Shown here piece by piece: positions 10,702-23,600 of a stretch of DNA of 64,000 bases. How positions within the stretch are numbered: position 1 is the stretch's first letter; the number at the start of each line of letters is the position of its first letter. Under the pieces are notes generated by a model. That model was not told where the DNA came from. It saw nothing but the letters and a program-made list of their open reading frames with translations, and searched no databases. Origin of the DNA: Pohlia nutans (taxonomy: Eukaryota > Streptophyta > Bryopsida > Bryales > Mniaceae); the NCBI GenBank assembly GCA_022496805.1, contig CM040085.1, forward strand, positions 52,068,234-52,132,233. Reading direction: 5' to 3'. Made by a program: the position numbers and the translations under genes.

Positions 10702-11161
10702 CGTCTCTATCGCAGTCCTGGCCCAGGGTTGTCATCATTCCGAATGAACGATAATATTGGGCGAGGTATGCTCTGCGACGAGCCCGACCGTCGACAGTAC
10801 AGCGCCCTTATAGATGCTGTACACGCATCCCGTAGTTTGCCTAGGTCCTAGTTGTTTGTACAGTTGTATAGCTGGACTCCCTTTTCCTAGTGATGTAGCC
10901 GTTCCAGACTACATATTAGTTTTTGGTCGCCTTGACTGATCTGTATATGTCCTTGTAATTGTAATATATCTTGTCCTTCACATCATTTCCGCTTGAGTAC
11001 TTTGTGAGATGAATTTTATGAATGCTGTCCCTTCGATGTGTTATGTCTTCATCGCTTTCTTGTTCAATTAGCATCATGTTCTGCTCTTCTCTAGTGCTTA
11101 GAATATTTTGTTTCGTTGCAATTCGCTGCTGGGATTTGACCTCGTCACTAATTCTCTTCAG

Positions 11162-12014
11162 GCAAGGTATGCCACTGCGATTCCGGTCCACGGTACAGAC
11201 CTCCAATGCACAGCGTCAGTCGACTCTATCATGGACTACGGCCAGTATGCTATACTCAGTAAAGGAAACTTCATGTGCTCGGCAGCTACGGCCCAGTCAA
11301 CGATGGACTTTTCCACCAGGCCAATTGAGGATGGTGTAGTGACAAGCCCCCCCAACGGTGGGCCGCGTCCTCTGTCCTTGCGCTCTCCTTCTCCTATGGG
11401 GTCACGGGAACCCGCTACGTCTCGTCGCTCTCGTTCTCCGTCTGATAGAGCGCCACAAAGTAAGCTTTATGAAGACGTTGCATGCCCAATTGATTCTGTA
11501 GAGGTACGAATACTTTCTTTTCCCGCACTATTATTTCTCTTCCAAGGACTTGACTTGCGATTTTCTTATACATTTCAGTGTATTGCAGGGTTCCGACATG
11601 CGGAATAGATGCAAGTCATCTGCTACTTTAAATGCTATCGGAAAGCCCCCTGCAATGCTGTCATCAAACCCGCCTCCTCTAATTCAAGCCCGTGTTGATG
11701 TGCCTCCTCGTGCGCCCTTGCGTACTCGTCACCCTTCATTGAATGAGGGTCTTCGAGAGACTCAGTCACACGACGGACTTCTACTCAGAAGCAGCTCCGC
11801 TCTTGTTCGAGATGCGTGGGAGCAACGCTCCGCTCCTGTTCGAGATGCGTGGGAGCAACGCTCCGCTCCTGTTCGAGATGCGTGGGAGCAACGGATGCTG
11901 CAGCAACAGAGGCGAGAGATTGCGCAACAACGATGTTCGAAGTGGACCGGCTATTCTCGTGGTCCTGCGATCTTGAAGGCACTAGCTGAACTTAAGAGCC
12001 GATCACATTCATGA
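11162..12014 (+). CDS. Ser/Pro/Arg-rich protein of unknown function, two exons visible
   Basis: Exons 11162-11503 (acceptor CTCTTCAG, donor GAG/GTACGA) and 11589-12014 (acceptor TATTGCAG), phase-0 joined, ending with TGA. No start codon is certain; an upstream exon may lie between 10.7 and 11.1 kb. The product is basic and low-complexity with RS-like runs (SRRSRSPSDRAP) and three tandem 11-residue repeats (SAPVRDAWEQR) near the C-terminus. I do not recognise a domain. It is the third same-strand gene in a row after the dyad array and may be further cargo of the same element. Confidence 0.55.
11794..11892 (+). repeat. 33-bp tandem repeat, three copies, in frame
   Basis: Units at 11794-11826, 11827-11859 and 11860-11892 are nearly identical and encode ALVRDAWEQRS / APVRDAWEQRS. 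Being a multiple of three, they preserve the reading frame, which supports the exon being coding or recently so. Confidence 0.9.
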
Positions 12015-12390
12015 TACCGCTAGGCATTTTATTTGCGATTACTATACAGACTTATAAAAAAACGTGGAGCTGATGTTTTTATATAGGATTTTGCGCTGCG
12101 CCCATTTTCTTTCCTCGCATTATGAGACATTATCATGATTCAATTACAGTCCCGCAATACAAAAGCACAAAAAATGTATATTCGTTTTATACTTACTATA
12201 AATAGATGTCACTTCTTTAATCTTTTATTGCCCACTTGTATTAAATGTACTCAATTTGATCTTCAGTGTGTCCATTTTCTATTGTTTCAGCTTATTTCTG
12301 GAATGGTTAGTGCTCCGATTTGGGTTGGGTTAACACTTTTTGGACTCTCATTATTCTGGAATTCTCTCATTTTAATGAATATTATGTTCG

Positions 12391-14160
12391 GTGAAGTTCA
12401 GGGGTACACCGTCACACCTTCCCTCAAAGGAGTTACACCGCTGTAGCTCCTCCTCCTTGGTGATGCACATGCCCTTGATTTGAATAACCAGCAACCTAGA
12501 ACGATGGGAATGTTGGACACCTGCAACAATTCATAGAGTCACACCTTTTCCCAAATGAGTCACACTGGTGTAACCCCGCCCCAACACCCCATGTATTTTG
12601 AATCTTTTTGGCACGGTCTGTATGCCAATTCTTCACACCTAGGTTGATAATTTACATACCATTTTCTTACATCAGCATCTATGTCTCTTCCACAATCCCA
12701 CACAGTCATCCTTTACGGTTTCTAAACTCTATATTCCATTTCCAAGATAAAACATCCCCACAGTCGGAATGTAGAGGACTGCTCTACAAGTCCAGGGCTA
12801 CACCGTCACACCTCTCTCAACGCTGTGACACCGGTGTGACTCATCCTTTAAAAATGCCTTTTCATATTTTCTAAATAAGCTACAAGCTTCAGGGTGACAT
12901 CTGGGAATTTACTACACGTGTGAAAGTACACACTCACTCCTTCGTTTTCTCAAAGGAGTTACATCGGTGTAACCCCACCTCCAAATAGTACTTGTACACA
13001 ATGACACCTTTTCTCACAGCAGTTACACCAGTGTAACCCCGGCCTCACCACATATCTCCATCATTCCTTGTTCCTAGAATCAGTATTTCATTTTCAAAAA
13101 TGAAAAATGCCACAACCAAGATTCAGGGGATTGCACTAAAAGTTCAGGGTTCACCGTCACACCTTCCCTCAAAGGAGTTACATCGGTGAAGTTCAGGGGT
13201 ACACGGTCACACCTTCCCTCAAAGGAGTTACACCAGTGTAGCTCCTCCTTCTTGGTGATGCACATGCCCTTGATTTGAATAACCAGCAGCCTAGAACGAT
13301 GGGAATGTTGGACACCTGCAACAAATCAAAGAGTCACATCTTTTCCCAAATGAGTCACACCGGTGTAACCCCGCCCCAACACCCCATGTATTTTGAATCT
13401 TTTTGGCACGGTCTGTACGCCAATTCTTCACACCTAGGTTGATAATTTACATAGCATTTTCGTACATCAGCATCTATGTCTCTTCCACAATCCCACACAG
13501 TCATCCTTTACGGTTTCTAAACTCTATATTCCATTTCCAAGATAAAACATCCCCACAGTCGGAATGTAGAGGACTGCTCTACAAGTCCAGGGCTACACCG
13601 TCACACCTCTCTCAACGCTGTGACACCGGTGTGACTCATCCTTTAAAAATGCCTTTTCATATTTTCTAAATAAGCTACAAGCTTTAGGGTGACATCTGGG
13701 AATTTACTACACGTGTGAAAGTACACAGTCACGTCTTCGTTTTCTCAAAGGAGTTACACCGGTGTAACCCCACCTCCAAATAGTACTTATACACAATAAC
13801 ACCTTTTCTCACAGTAGTTACACCAGTGTAACCCCGCCCTAACCACATATCTCCATCATTCCTTGTTCCTAGAATCAGTATTTCATTTTCAAAAATGAAA
13901 AATGCTACAGCCCGGATTCAGGGGATTGCACTAAAAGTTCAGGGGTACACCGTCACACCTTCCCTCAAAGGAGTTACACCGGTGAAGTTCAGGGGTACAC
14001 CGTCACACCTTCCCTCAAAGGAGTTACACCGCTGTAGCTCCTCCTCCTTGGTGATGCGCATGCCCTTGATTTGAATATCCAGCAGCCTAGATCGATGGGA
14101 ATGTAGGACACCTGCAACAATTCATAGAGTCACACCTTTTCCCAAATGAGTCACAGCGGT
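12391..14160. repeat. 0.8-kb tandem repeat rich in GTTACACC/GGTGTAAC dyads
   Basis: Two full units (12391-13195 and 13196-13981) and a partial third (13982-14160), highly similar. Each unit contains five to six copies of a dyad close to GTTACACC-GGTGTAAC, for example 12427-12442, 12557-12572, 12826-12841, 12955-12970, 13017-13032, 13750-13765 and 13814-13829. Variants change both halves in step (GTCACACC/GGTGTGAC). The sequence between is non-coding. Related DNA resumes at about 21106, so the block seems to have been split by the element at 14.2-21.1 kb. Confidence 0.9.
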
Positions 14161-14184
14161 CACAAACGTCCATATGTTTTGAAT

Positions 14185-14790
14185 CAACATTGAGACAATG
14201 TTGTGTCAACTAGTTTGACACAATCTAAGAGTCCAACATTGACTCAAGAATCGTACAATGCACATTGACAAAAACATTGCATTAAAAGCCTTGTTTCAAT
14301 ATCACTTCCATGATGCTTTGTAATTATTGGATCAACAAGTGGTCATTGTTGGAACATACAATGTGGACAACATTGTAACAAAATTTGAATGGAATTTGTT
14401 GAGACATCGCTTAACCATATACATATGTAGACATTATATGTACATCATTGAGTCATCATTTGCACATCATTGGCTCAACATTGAGCTATTATTTATACAT
14501 CGGTGGCTCAACATTGACACATCATTTGCACATCATTGCTTCAACATTGAGGCAATGTTGAAAGTATGATCATTATGTTGGCCGTTATTGTGCCAACAAG
14601 GTTACATTGTTGTGGTGTTGATAGGTGACAATTGTATCAACATCTATACAAATTGTGTCAACATTGGGTCAACATTGGGTCAACATTGACGCAACATTGA
14701 CACAACATTGTGTCAACATCAATATAAAATTGGCAAAATTTGCAACATTGAGTCAACAATTCAACACATCATTTTCCTACTAACTTCTTC
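14185..14790. repeat. Left CAACATTG/CAATGTTG subterminal array
   Basis: Around twenty copies of CAACATTG or CAATGTTG in both orientations, often as the dyad CAACATTG-AGA-CAATGTTG (first at about 14185), linked by short runs such as GAGTCAA and ACACATCATT. This is typical of subterminal repeats of plant DNA transposons. No gene. Confidence 0.85.
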
Positions 14791-15699
14791 GCTTTGTCAA
14801 GCTAATGCCATGGAGTCCAAATATAAATTCATATATAAGTCAAAATTAAAAAATAGACAAATGAAACTTTAAGCACCTAGTCACTTCAGTATGTGATAGC
14901 TGCAAATTTTTGAAAATTTTGAATGTACAGGTTGGCTTAGTTTAGACTACCAACAACAAAGTTGAGAGATTTTCATCTACCTAACCAATGACTATCTAGT
15001 TGTTGTACATAGAACAATCTACTTTGATCATAACTATGAAGCAAAAAATGAATGTAAGAATGAAGCTTGCAAGAACATAGCGTTGAACAGCACATCGACC
15101 TTTCTCATCCTTATACCTTCCTTTTTCGCCATCTCCCCTAACTTTGTTTCCTCAAAGACCAATCCACATGCCTGTGATTGAAGCACAAGTAGAATCCCTT
15201 AGTATGTGCAAACAAACAAAAAAGCAAGGCTTGTCAAGTCTTCTAACCATGTTTGAAAAAATGACTACAACTCAAAGGATCAAAACGAGCAATTGCATTT
15301 TTCAACAAAATTGTATATGCACCACTACTCTACTACCAAATTAGGTTACAGACATATGCCGTAGTTCCGCAGAGAGAATAAAATAAAAAGTGAAGCATTC
15401 TAGTTTTGTGTCCCACCAAGAGATATCAAATCGAGAACTTCCTAATTAAGTAAAAGACTACCAACTTCCTTAATATCAGTAATCTTTGCTAGTCCATAAC
15501 ATTAAGAGAATCATAGTAGAACTTGAATGTTTATTTATTTTATTAATTTTTTTTTGAATTAAGTCTCATGCCATCGGTCCAAAAACTCATGGGAAGGATT
15601 TATACATAATATGCTCTACGTTATGCTAATCACAACTAAATACCCACTAAGCCCTGAATCTGTGCAATAGTATCCAATTCTCCAGAAAGTATATATCCG

Positions 15700-16740
15700 T
15701 TAAGGGTTAAATTACCTTAAAATGCGAGTTAATGTGTGCGGAAGCTCTACAGAAATATAACATACGATAAGCGAGTAGACGCCTTTTCTTACCAGGAGAC
15801 CCATAATACGGTGGAGGCAATGTATGGTAGATTGGCTGATATTGATGACATAAAGGCGTCTTGAAATTGGTTCCAGGCATATTAATAAACGTCCCAAGGT
15901 TCCACCAACCTGCAAACATTTCAGCACTTTGAGAGAGGTCTCTCAGGAACTAAGGGCTCGTGTTTGTGGATATTCAAAACTTGCTCACCAATTATAAACC
16001 TCACTTTCTCAAAAAAAGAAACATCACTACATAGGTGTACGTATGTATGTATACGTATTGAAGAGGCAGGTTGATCTTTAATAGTATACCAGTAGGAGAG
16101 ACACCCAAACATTCAGTGCCTCCTCGCTCACAAAGAGACCAAAACCTGTCGCCATCAGCAACAGAAAGTACATGTACCTGCAATGCATCAAACATACAAA
16201 TCAATTCTCACAACATAATACAGTCCAAGCAAATGAACATTGCTTCTTCTTTAGACAACAATATAATGAGAATGTAAGGAAACAAAAAGATTTTCAATAA
16301 AAGCAGACTGCATCATAAAGAAAATCTTGCCCAAAGAATCATCCCTATGATCGTACAAAGGCCTCCTCATATATTGTGGAGAAACCTAACCTTTTGGCCA
16401 TAGAGAGACCTCCCATCAGAAAGACTTTCTTTGTGATGTTGTCTAATTTTTGACACAATCTAAATTGTACTGAGAGCCTTGTTATATGGTGATCGATACT
16501 TAGTTGCCCAAAACTATCTAGCCCAAAACAAAAATCATCCAGTATGGCCTGTGTCGTTACAATCCAACTTAGGCTTAATTCGTTTTTGGTGAATTTTTCT
16601 GTAACCTTTGAGGACAAAAAATATTTTGAACTACAGAACCATATAATTTCCTAGGATAAACATAAATAAGGAACTATTGGGCCCCTGGTTGAACTTACCC
16701 TGGAGATCTTTTAGAAAGAGAAATTCTATGTCCAAACCAG
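15700..16740 (-). other. Possible further exons on the minus strand, weak
   Basis: Several minus-strand segments look exon-like: one ending near 16699 (CTCCAGG/GTAAGT donor) encoding STSTSSSQEAAQFIVNWFG, one starting after TTGCAG near 16178 encoding VHVLSVADGDRFWSLCE, and one after TTTGCAG near 15912. They could be 3' exons or untranslated parts of the plastid-protein-like gene upstream, or separate captured fragments. I recognise no family and cannot show they belong together. Confidence 0.3.
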
Positions 16741-16802
16741 TTGACAATAAATTGCGCTGCTTCTTGTGAAGAGGAAGTAGAAGTGGAAAGATCTACAATC
16801 AG

Positions 16803-18046
16803 CTATGATGCCTCCCTTTTATTGCTACTCAATACGTAGTTTCTTCGAAGGATTACACCCGAGGCAATAGCAACAACGGCAACCGCAATGGCCACCCAAA
16901 CTTGAGGTTTCCATCTTGAGCTTGTCACTGATCCAGTACTAGTCTCAGGGAGTACGGGTATGTCAGATGGCTCAGCAGCATCATCACTTGCAGAAGAAGC
17001 TGAGCATCTTACTCTAGTCCCATCTTGTAACCTCCTGTCCAAACCATCATCAAAACTTATTCATTAAACATCACCATCAACTTTTGTTCCTTAAACGAGG
17101 ACTAGTGTCATTGCCAGAACCCAATCCATGCAAAATCCCCTTTCCTGTGTCCCTTATTTCAAGGGATGAAAAATGCTTTGAAATTCAATAGAGTTATCCT
17201 TTACATAATGAACCCCACTTTGATTTCAAGATTACAGCCTAGGGGGTGCACTATGTTAAATTTGTGAAAGTGTAAGTGAGTGCACAAAAAGGTATTAATT
17301 TGAACATTGCCTTACAAAGTATACATTCAATAGACATATTTAGAGGTGAAGATATTGACGTACACTTACATTAAACATGTATTTAGGATAGAATAGATGT
17401 GTATACAAATGTTTTTAGACATATAAACCCTCGTATACATGGGGTTTTTAGAGGAGGTTCTCAAACATAATGTAGAGTGCACCCCGGGGATTACAGACAT
17501 CAAAATTTCAACAGTTTTGAGCAAGAAGTAAGATTTCTAAACTTTATGAGTTAAAAAGAATAATTCTAATGCCGTGATATTTTGAATGAAAAACAGTTTG
17601 AAATTCAAGAACTCTCAGTCCATTCAATACCGGAAATACTTTGAGAAATACTTTGTAATACATGTAATATTTCCATGAAAAATACTTTGAGATTCAGAAT
17701 CTCCAGAGAGTACACGACAAACAAAACAAACGACCGTTTTTGATAGCATTGATCTGTTTTGAAACATGGCAGAGCTGCAGCGGAATACCAAGACCTATTC
17801 CAGTCACTGCATTTTAGGTCTGAATGGGCAAGAGAATTAGCACATTGCTAGGGTTATCCGGGAAGAACAACAAGAAGAATTCAGTCCACAGGATGACTGA
17901 GGGTGAGAACTCACAGATGCAGTGAATGTGGTAAGCTGACGCTTCTACGGAGCGCGAGCAAAGCGCCTTGTGGGTGGTAGTGGCGACGAAGGAGGCCTTG
18001 GGGGCAATGCCAAGGCAAGCGAAGGAGAGGAGGTAAACACAGCGAC
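16803..18046 (-). CDS. Predicted plastid-targeted single-pass membrane protein (partial model)
   Basis: Two minus-strand exons join in phase: 17915-18046 (after acceptor TTTCATTACAG; the open frame extends to a Met near 18174) and 16803-17034 (acceptor TTTGGACAG, ending TAG). The first encodes a Ser/Arg/Leu-rich, acid-poor stretch like a chloroplast transit peptide, continuing to TRVRCSASSASDDAAEPSD. The second contains one strong membrane segment, WVAIAVAVVAIASGVIL, then RRNYVLSSNKREAS. This looks like a nuclear gene for a small plastid envelope or thylakoid protein. Its position inside a putative transposon suggests capture. The family is not recognised. Alternative: the N-terminal exon is different and only the C-terminal exon is real. 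Confidence 0.5.
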
Positions 18047-18977
18047 TGTAATGAAAAATTGATTACGGGCAAACTGATTACGGTAGCGAGCAGTTGATGT
18101 GCACATCTCGCACTGACTGATGCAGGATTGTGGGTTGTGTGGATTGTGGAAGTGGAGAAGATGAAGATGGACATGGGTTCCGTGAGTATATCCTAAATTC
18201 TGTCTGTTCTTTCTTCCTCGTCGGTGCTTTGGCTTTCAAGCTTCATGGGTCCACTATGTTTCTCTACTGACACATGGCTCCTTGCAGCCTCTAGAAGGGT
18301 AGGCTTAACCTTGACATTTTTGTTGAGTTGTCAATGTTGACATTAGCAGCAGGTGTGGAGGATTGTGGTACAAAATTTAAGGATTGTCGACAATAGATGG
18401 CCTAAGTGACGCTTTTATATCCTAAAAATGAAACTAAAATTTGGCTCATTTGATTAGACATGGATCACCTCCAACTAGTATTCCCATAGGAGGAGTTTAA
18501 CTTGAATTGGCACAATTCAAATTGGGTTGAAAAGTAGATTTGATTTTCTATTAGAAACAATTTTAATTTATTCAAAATTTTATTTTTTTCACCTCAAGCA
18601 ACCCCTAAGAAAGGATATCAACCACGAAATAGTCTCTCGAGTGGGCTCTTAGAGATTAAAAGTTACTTTGGTCATTACTAATATGGAGAAAATTCAACAT
18701 ATAATTCTTCAATTATAATGAGGTTTTGAAGTCAAAAACGCACTGAAAAACATACTATGATTTGACATTTGATGAATTCATTCGGAAGATCTGACTGTAA
18801 ATCTAAAAACAACTTTGGTCACAATTGACATAAAAAAAGTAACCTAATATTTTGTAGCATTTACGATATTATAATGAGGTTTTACAGTCAAAATGCAATG
18901 GAAAAATACACTAAGTTTTGATTTGTTTTTTGAGAAAAGAATTTGGAGAAAAAGTGACATCTTATTGTAAAATTTAA

Positions 18978-20436
18978 CCCCTAAATGCCTAAAGGTTTTG
19001 GGCAATACCTAAATGTATTCTAAAATAATGTTTTTGAACTTCAACTCTAAAGAGCATATAGAAGAAATCTTTATTAGAAGACATTTGTACAGTTGACTTT
19101 GAAATAAAATGCATGTATATTTTTCATATGAATTTACAAGGAAAAGCTTTGAAAATTCACTAACATTACAATTTTGATACTCTCATCTTATAATCGATTA
19201 TGATTGGTTGAAATCATTATGCTTCAATAGTGGTGAAGTTGTTCACCAAAGTTTTATTTTGGTTTGATAGGGTTGTCTCGAGATATTGCACATTATGCAA
19301 AAGGATGATTCAATGTTGACTGTTTACACAGTAGGGTGTTCAAATGTGTAGTGTGACATCGCATAACAAGCAAAATGTGGTGGTAAATATTTTCTATTGG
19401 CCATTGAAATTAGTGTTTTGGCAGAAAGTTAACCACAGTGAAAAGGTATTCTAGGATTGTATGTATATTAATAATTTAAAAATTAATATAAAATAGTATT
19501 CGGACCAAAATGTAATACATTGCATTCGGTGACGTAGTATAAATACTTTCTTGCCTTAATTCATACGTTTCATTGAAGATATAGTAATGGCAATAATTTC
19601 CCTCAATTCCTATAACATAAAGGTATCGTATTTAAAAAAGATTCCAAAAGATTTTTTGAGCAAGGTGGATATTAGAGATTTATGACAAATTTTTTTGTTC
19701 CTTTACATTAAATGCCCCTTAAGATGGCGATTTTCCAAAAGAATCTTTCGAGCTTCGTTGGCTAATTAAAACGGAGCTTGTGGTGTGGTTGGAATATGCA
19801 TTCAACATGGTTTGCAAGCTGATTAAATGACGTAAGCAGGAATATTCTAAAAGATTTTTGAGAATATTCTAATATAATGTAAAATATTTTGAGAATATTC
19901 CAAAATATTCCATTTTACTATATTAATTTTTTCGGTACTTTCTCTATTTATCATACTATGTCATCGATGCAAATGCTTCACAACATTAGAAACTTTTTTG
20001 TTGAGAACTATGACACCCTAGCGTGAAAACACCATGTTGTATATTATGCACTTTTGGCAAATCATTATAAAATTCATACTTATGATAATGGTTTTTTTGA
20101 AAAACTAATCGCTTTAGAAATCAAATTGAAACATATTACACTATTACTTATTAATCCAACCATATGGATGTCAAGAAAAAGGCATCAGCTATGACTTTCA
20201 TCTGTATGTCAACTCTAACAATGGATTTTCTTTTGGTTGAAATAGAAGCTCACATGGTTTGAAAGAATCCAGTAAATTCAATTTTGATTTTTTTTCTAAT
20301 CTTATTTCATTTATGTAAAAAAACTATCTAAAAAAATCATGCATAAGTACAACACTACAAAAACCTTTTCATTTATGAGGAAAATGGTGGCCATTCTGCA
20401 CACAATGTAGAATTTCCATGGTTAGGCAGTTCAAGG
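18978..20436. mobile_element. Degenerate TTAA element(s)
   Basis: A TTAA followed by CCCCTAAATGCCTAAAG at 18974-18994 matches the 42-kb MITE left end, and TTAGGCAGTTCAAGGTTAA at about 20422-20440 resembles its right end. The 1.46-kb interior is AT-rich and contains repeated AGAATATTCT stretches (19.8-19.9 kb). It may be one long element or two old ends. A segment at 18495-18545 also matches the interior of the 54-kb element (GGAGTTTAACTTG...AATTCAAATTGGGTTG), showing several layers of the same family. Confidence 0.4.
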
Positions 20437-20619
20437 TTAAAAGTTACTAAGGTCATTACCGACATTAAAAAATATCAGGTTAAAGTTTTGTGGGATTCTA
20501 ATCAAGTTTTTTTTCTAAGTTTCTTCATTGTACCCAATAGGTTAGAAGATCACACATGAAAGTATGTATTTTCACAAGGGCCAACGATCTAGAAGATGGA
20601 AATAGATTGTCTCTAGCCT

Positions 20620-21100
20620 TAAAGTCTCAATATTGTGTCATTATTGACTCAACGATGCAACCACGGCTAGAAAATAATGGCCTAATATCAATCTCAATTA
20701 CGATTAAATGATGTCACTGTTAACTTTGTTTAAGTGATCTCTCAATACAAATTCAATATTAATGTTGAGAATACTTTAGAGCATTAATGAAAGAATATTA
20801 GAGCAGAGTGTAAATGGACAATGTTGTAACAAATGCCATTGTATATGTATTGGGGCAACATTGAGACTTTCCTTGTTGATTCATCAATTGGATCATATAA
20901 TTATGTGGTTGGAATTATGACACATCATTGGGAAGATGTACATATTGTTTACATATTGTGCCATCATAAAAACAATATGCATTGTCACATTATTGCCTCA
21001 AAACACAAATGCAAGACAATGAATCACAATTTTCTACATATTGTCACAACATTGTTACAACCCTCACATTTACACATCATTGAGACAACATTGAAAAAGG
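20620..21100. repeat. Right CAACATTG-type subterminal array
   Basis: About a dozen copies of CAACATTG, CATTGAG or CAATGTTG, more degenerate than the left array, ending with TTGAGACAACATTG just before a G-run. It is the counterpart of the array at 14185-14790. Confidence 0.7.
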
Positions 21101-21105
21101 GGGGG

Positions 21106-21660
21106 GTGTACATTTGTGATGCCGGTGTACCCCCGCTCCAACACCCCATGTATTTTGAATCTTTTTGGGCACCCACATGCCAAGTCTTCCCACCTTCCAT
21201 GATGATTTACATATTCTTTTTGTTTAGTGTATCTATAATAACTCTTCCACAAATGTACATGGGTATTAGTTCCAAACATCAATAATTTCATTTTCAATAG
21301 AAAACAAACCATAGAGACCGGATTTAAGGGAATGCACTAGAAGATTATTGCCATGACCCCGGTTTAGGGTGACTAGCTAGGACTATATGGCAACGGTTTT
21401 CCCAATGACATTGGGTACCGGTTCAAGGGTACACCGTGACCCCTTCCCTCAAACGGGTTACACCGGTGTAACTGGTCCTCCAACGATGCACGTGCACTTT
21501 ATGTAAATTACCTAGAGCCTATAGTGATGGGAGTGTATGACACCCATCATAATGACACCTATAGGTAGATGGAACCCCGAATGCAGTGCATTCGATACTT
21601 CATCAGGTACACTGAGAATACAAAGGGGTACACCGGTGTACCAATTCCTTTGCGAATGCA
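21106..21660. repeat. Distal part of the GTTACACC/GGTGTAAC repeat block
   Basis: Resumes the motifs of the 0.8-kb repeat: CCGGTGTACCCCC at 21121, CACCCCATGTATTTTGAATC at 21141, and full dyads near 21456 (GTTACACCGGTGTAAC) and 21627 (GGTACACCGGTGTACC). It is more diverged than the 12-14 kb units. Confidence 0.7.
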
Positions 21661-21699
21661 CGTAGCATTTGCAATACGCATGCGATTTGGGAATTTCCA

Positions 21700-23600
21700 A
21701 AGCCCATCTCGACTCTTTTTTCCTGTTGATTCCGAATATGTATTTGGCTTCATCAGATTCCACGCCAATCAATTTCTACAGCCCCATTTGTGAACGCAAT
21801 TTTGTACCCTGCAGTCAACTACCATCACGCATTTCTCGTGCGATTCTTGCCCGATTCAAGAGTTCCTTGGCTCCATCGCGTGTATTTTTTTATGCTCTTT
21901 CCATCGGTATCATGAGTCCACCACTCATTCTTTTCTAATCAAATGTTGGATTTCATGTTGCTCATCATTATTTCACCCATATCTCCTGCATTTCTTGTCC
22001 AATTGTGCAATTCCTTCTTCCTATTGCATGTGCTTTCTCACTCTCTTTCCAATGCTATGACTCTTCATTGCTAATTCCTTCCCTCTCCGAGGTTGGATTT
22101 TGGATGCAGCTTGGGTTTTCTCTTCCACTTTGCGATTTTCGGTGGTTCCAGCTGCAGTTATTGCAGCTTCATGGTTTGCCACGCTCTCCAATTCATACTC
22201 CATCTCACGGATCAATGTGGGTGCCATTTGCATTTTCAAGCACTCTGGTGTTGATAATTGTCCAGTAGTTTGGCCAACGAATTCAAAGTTTTTGGCTACA
22301 TAGTGAATCCAATCATCTCAAGTGCAATGAAACTTTGTGGACTCACTCCATTTTCCTTTCTTCCAATTTTCGCACTTCCAATGGTGTTTGATCTCATTTG
22401 GCACACAACTATCCTTTGGAAACACTGTACAATAGGTTGATCAAGGAGTTTCAACTTACCAAGACTGTTAATTTGCTCAGTAACAGGTAGTAGCTCTAAG
22501 AGTGCCTTGTACCAATGGGATATGTATTCCATTTGGGTAGTCCGCACCGGAGGGTTCACAGCCAATGGGTTCTGAATTGCATGAGGTTAGTACTGTATCT
22601 GAAGGTGCTTCCAGTCATTGACGAATCAACATGCTGGTCTCAACTTCCACAACTTACCCATTTCTTGTTCCTAACGTGTGCACTTTTTCATTCTCTTTCT
22701 TGCGGTTTTACTCTTAGGGTTGACTCAAAACAATGATGAGGGTGGTAACTGGGGTTTATGTCATTCACTTTTGGGTAGTATAGCCATACATCAAATCCAG
22801 TCTCGGAAATATAGCAAGTGCTTATTAAGGTCATGATTGCCATACACAAGCTAGGTTGAACATTCAAAGTGAACGTATCCATGCTGCCATGCTGAGGTCA
22901 GTTCTTCCCAACAGAAATTTGGAACAAGTTTCATGTTTTGGATTTTGTGTCCAGGGGTTCTACAGTTTGATCTAACAAAGTGGATTCATACAAGTCGGAA
23001 TTATTTTGAAACCGTTCCATTGCGATGCATGGTTGTTTTTGAGCAAGTGCATCATAATCCATACATTGTTTATGGATTTTGGAATTCCACTGCAAATTTT
23101 AATGTGTGGGATTCATCCCACTGGAGTTCTACACTTGTACAAGTTGTGGCTGTGTGAACAATATAATCCCAATTGTGTGATGTCAAAGCCAACGGATTAG
23201 TGTATATATGCCATCGGAATTATTTCGAAACTCTTCGACTGTGATGCGTCGTTGTTTTTGAGCAATAATCGCATCATATTTGATACTTTCTGTATGGATT
23301 TTGGGAGTCCACCGGAAGTGTTCATGTTTGAAATTTATGGCAATGGAGTTCTATACTTACACTGGTTGCGGTTTTAGGGTGAAGAATATAACCCCAGTGG
23401 CATTATGGGAAAGCCAATGGATGAGTTCATTCCATCGGTATTCTTTCAAAACTGTGTGACTGTTATTTGTGCTTGTTCTTCAGCGATTGCATTATAATCG
23501 GTACATTGTGTATGGATTTTGGAAGTCCAATGGAAGTTTTCATGTCTAGAATTTTCACCACTGGAGTTCTAAACTCATATTGGTCATGGTCCTCTAAAGA
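21700..23600. other. Non-coding DNA without recognised features
   Basis: Moderate AT content, short open frames on both strands with no recognisable domains and no consistent exon signals. A loosely repeated segment (TTTTGGAATTCCAC... / GTTCTACACTTG...) recurs near 23080, 23300 and 23520, about 220 bp apart, which suggests a decayed tandem repeat. Nothing else seen. Confidence 0.5.

Larger units (their letters stand above)
14180..21105. mobile_element. Putative 7-kb element bounded by CAACATTG/CAATGTTG arrays
   Basis: Dense arrays of CAACATTG and its complement occupy both ends (14185-14790 and about 20620-21100) and are absent from the middle. The flanks on either side are related: both carry GGTGTAaCCCC, CCAACACCCCATGTATTTTG and the GTTACACC dyad (compare 12572-12612 with 21122-21160). 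This fits insertion of one element into a pre-existing repeat. Outermost bases and target duplication are blurred, so superfamily is not assigned. The interior holds plastid-protein-like exons and other repeats. Confidence 0.55.
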
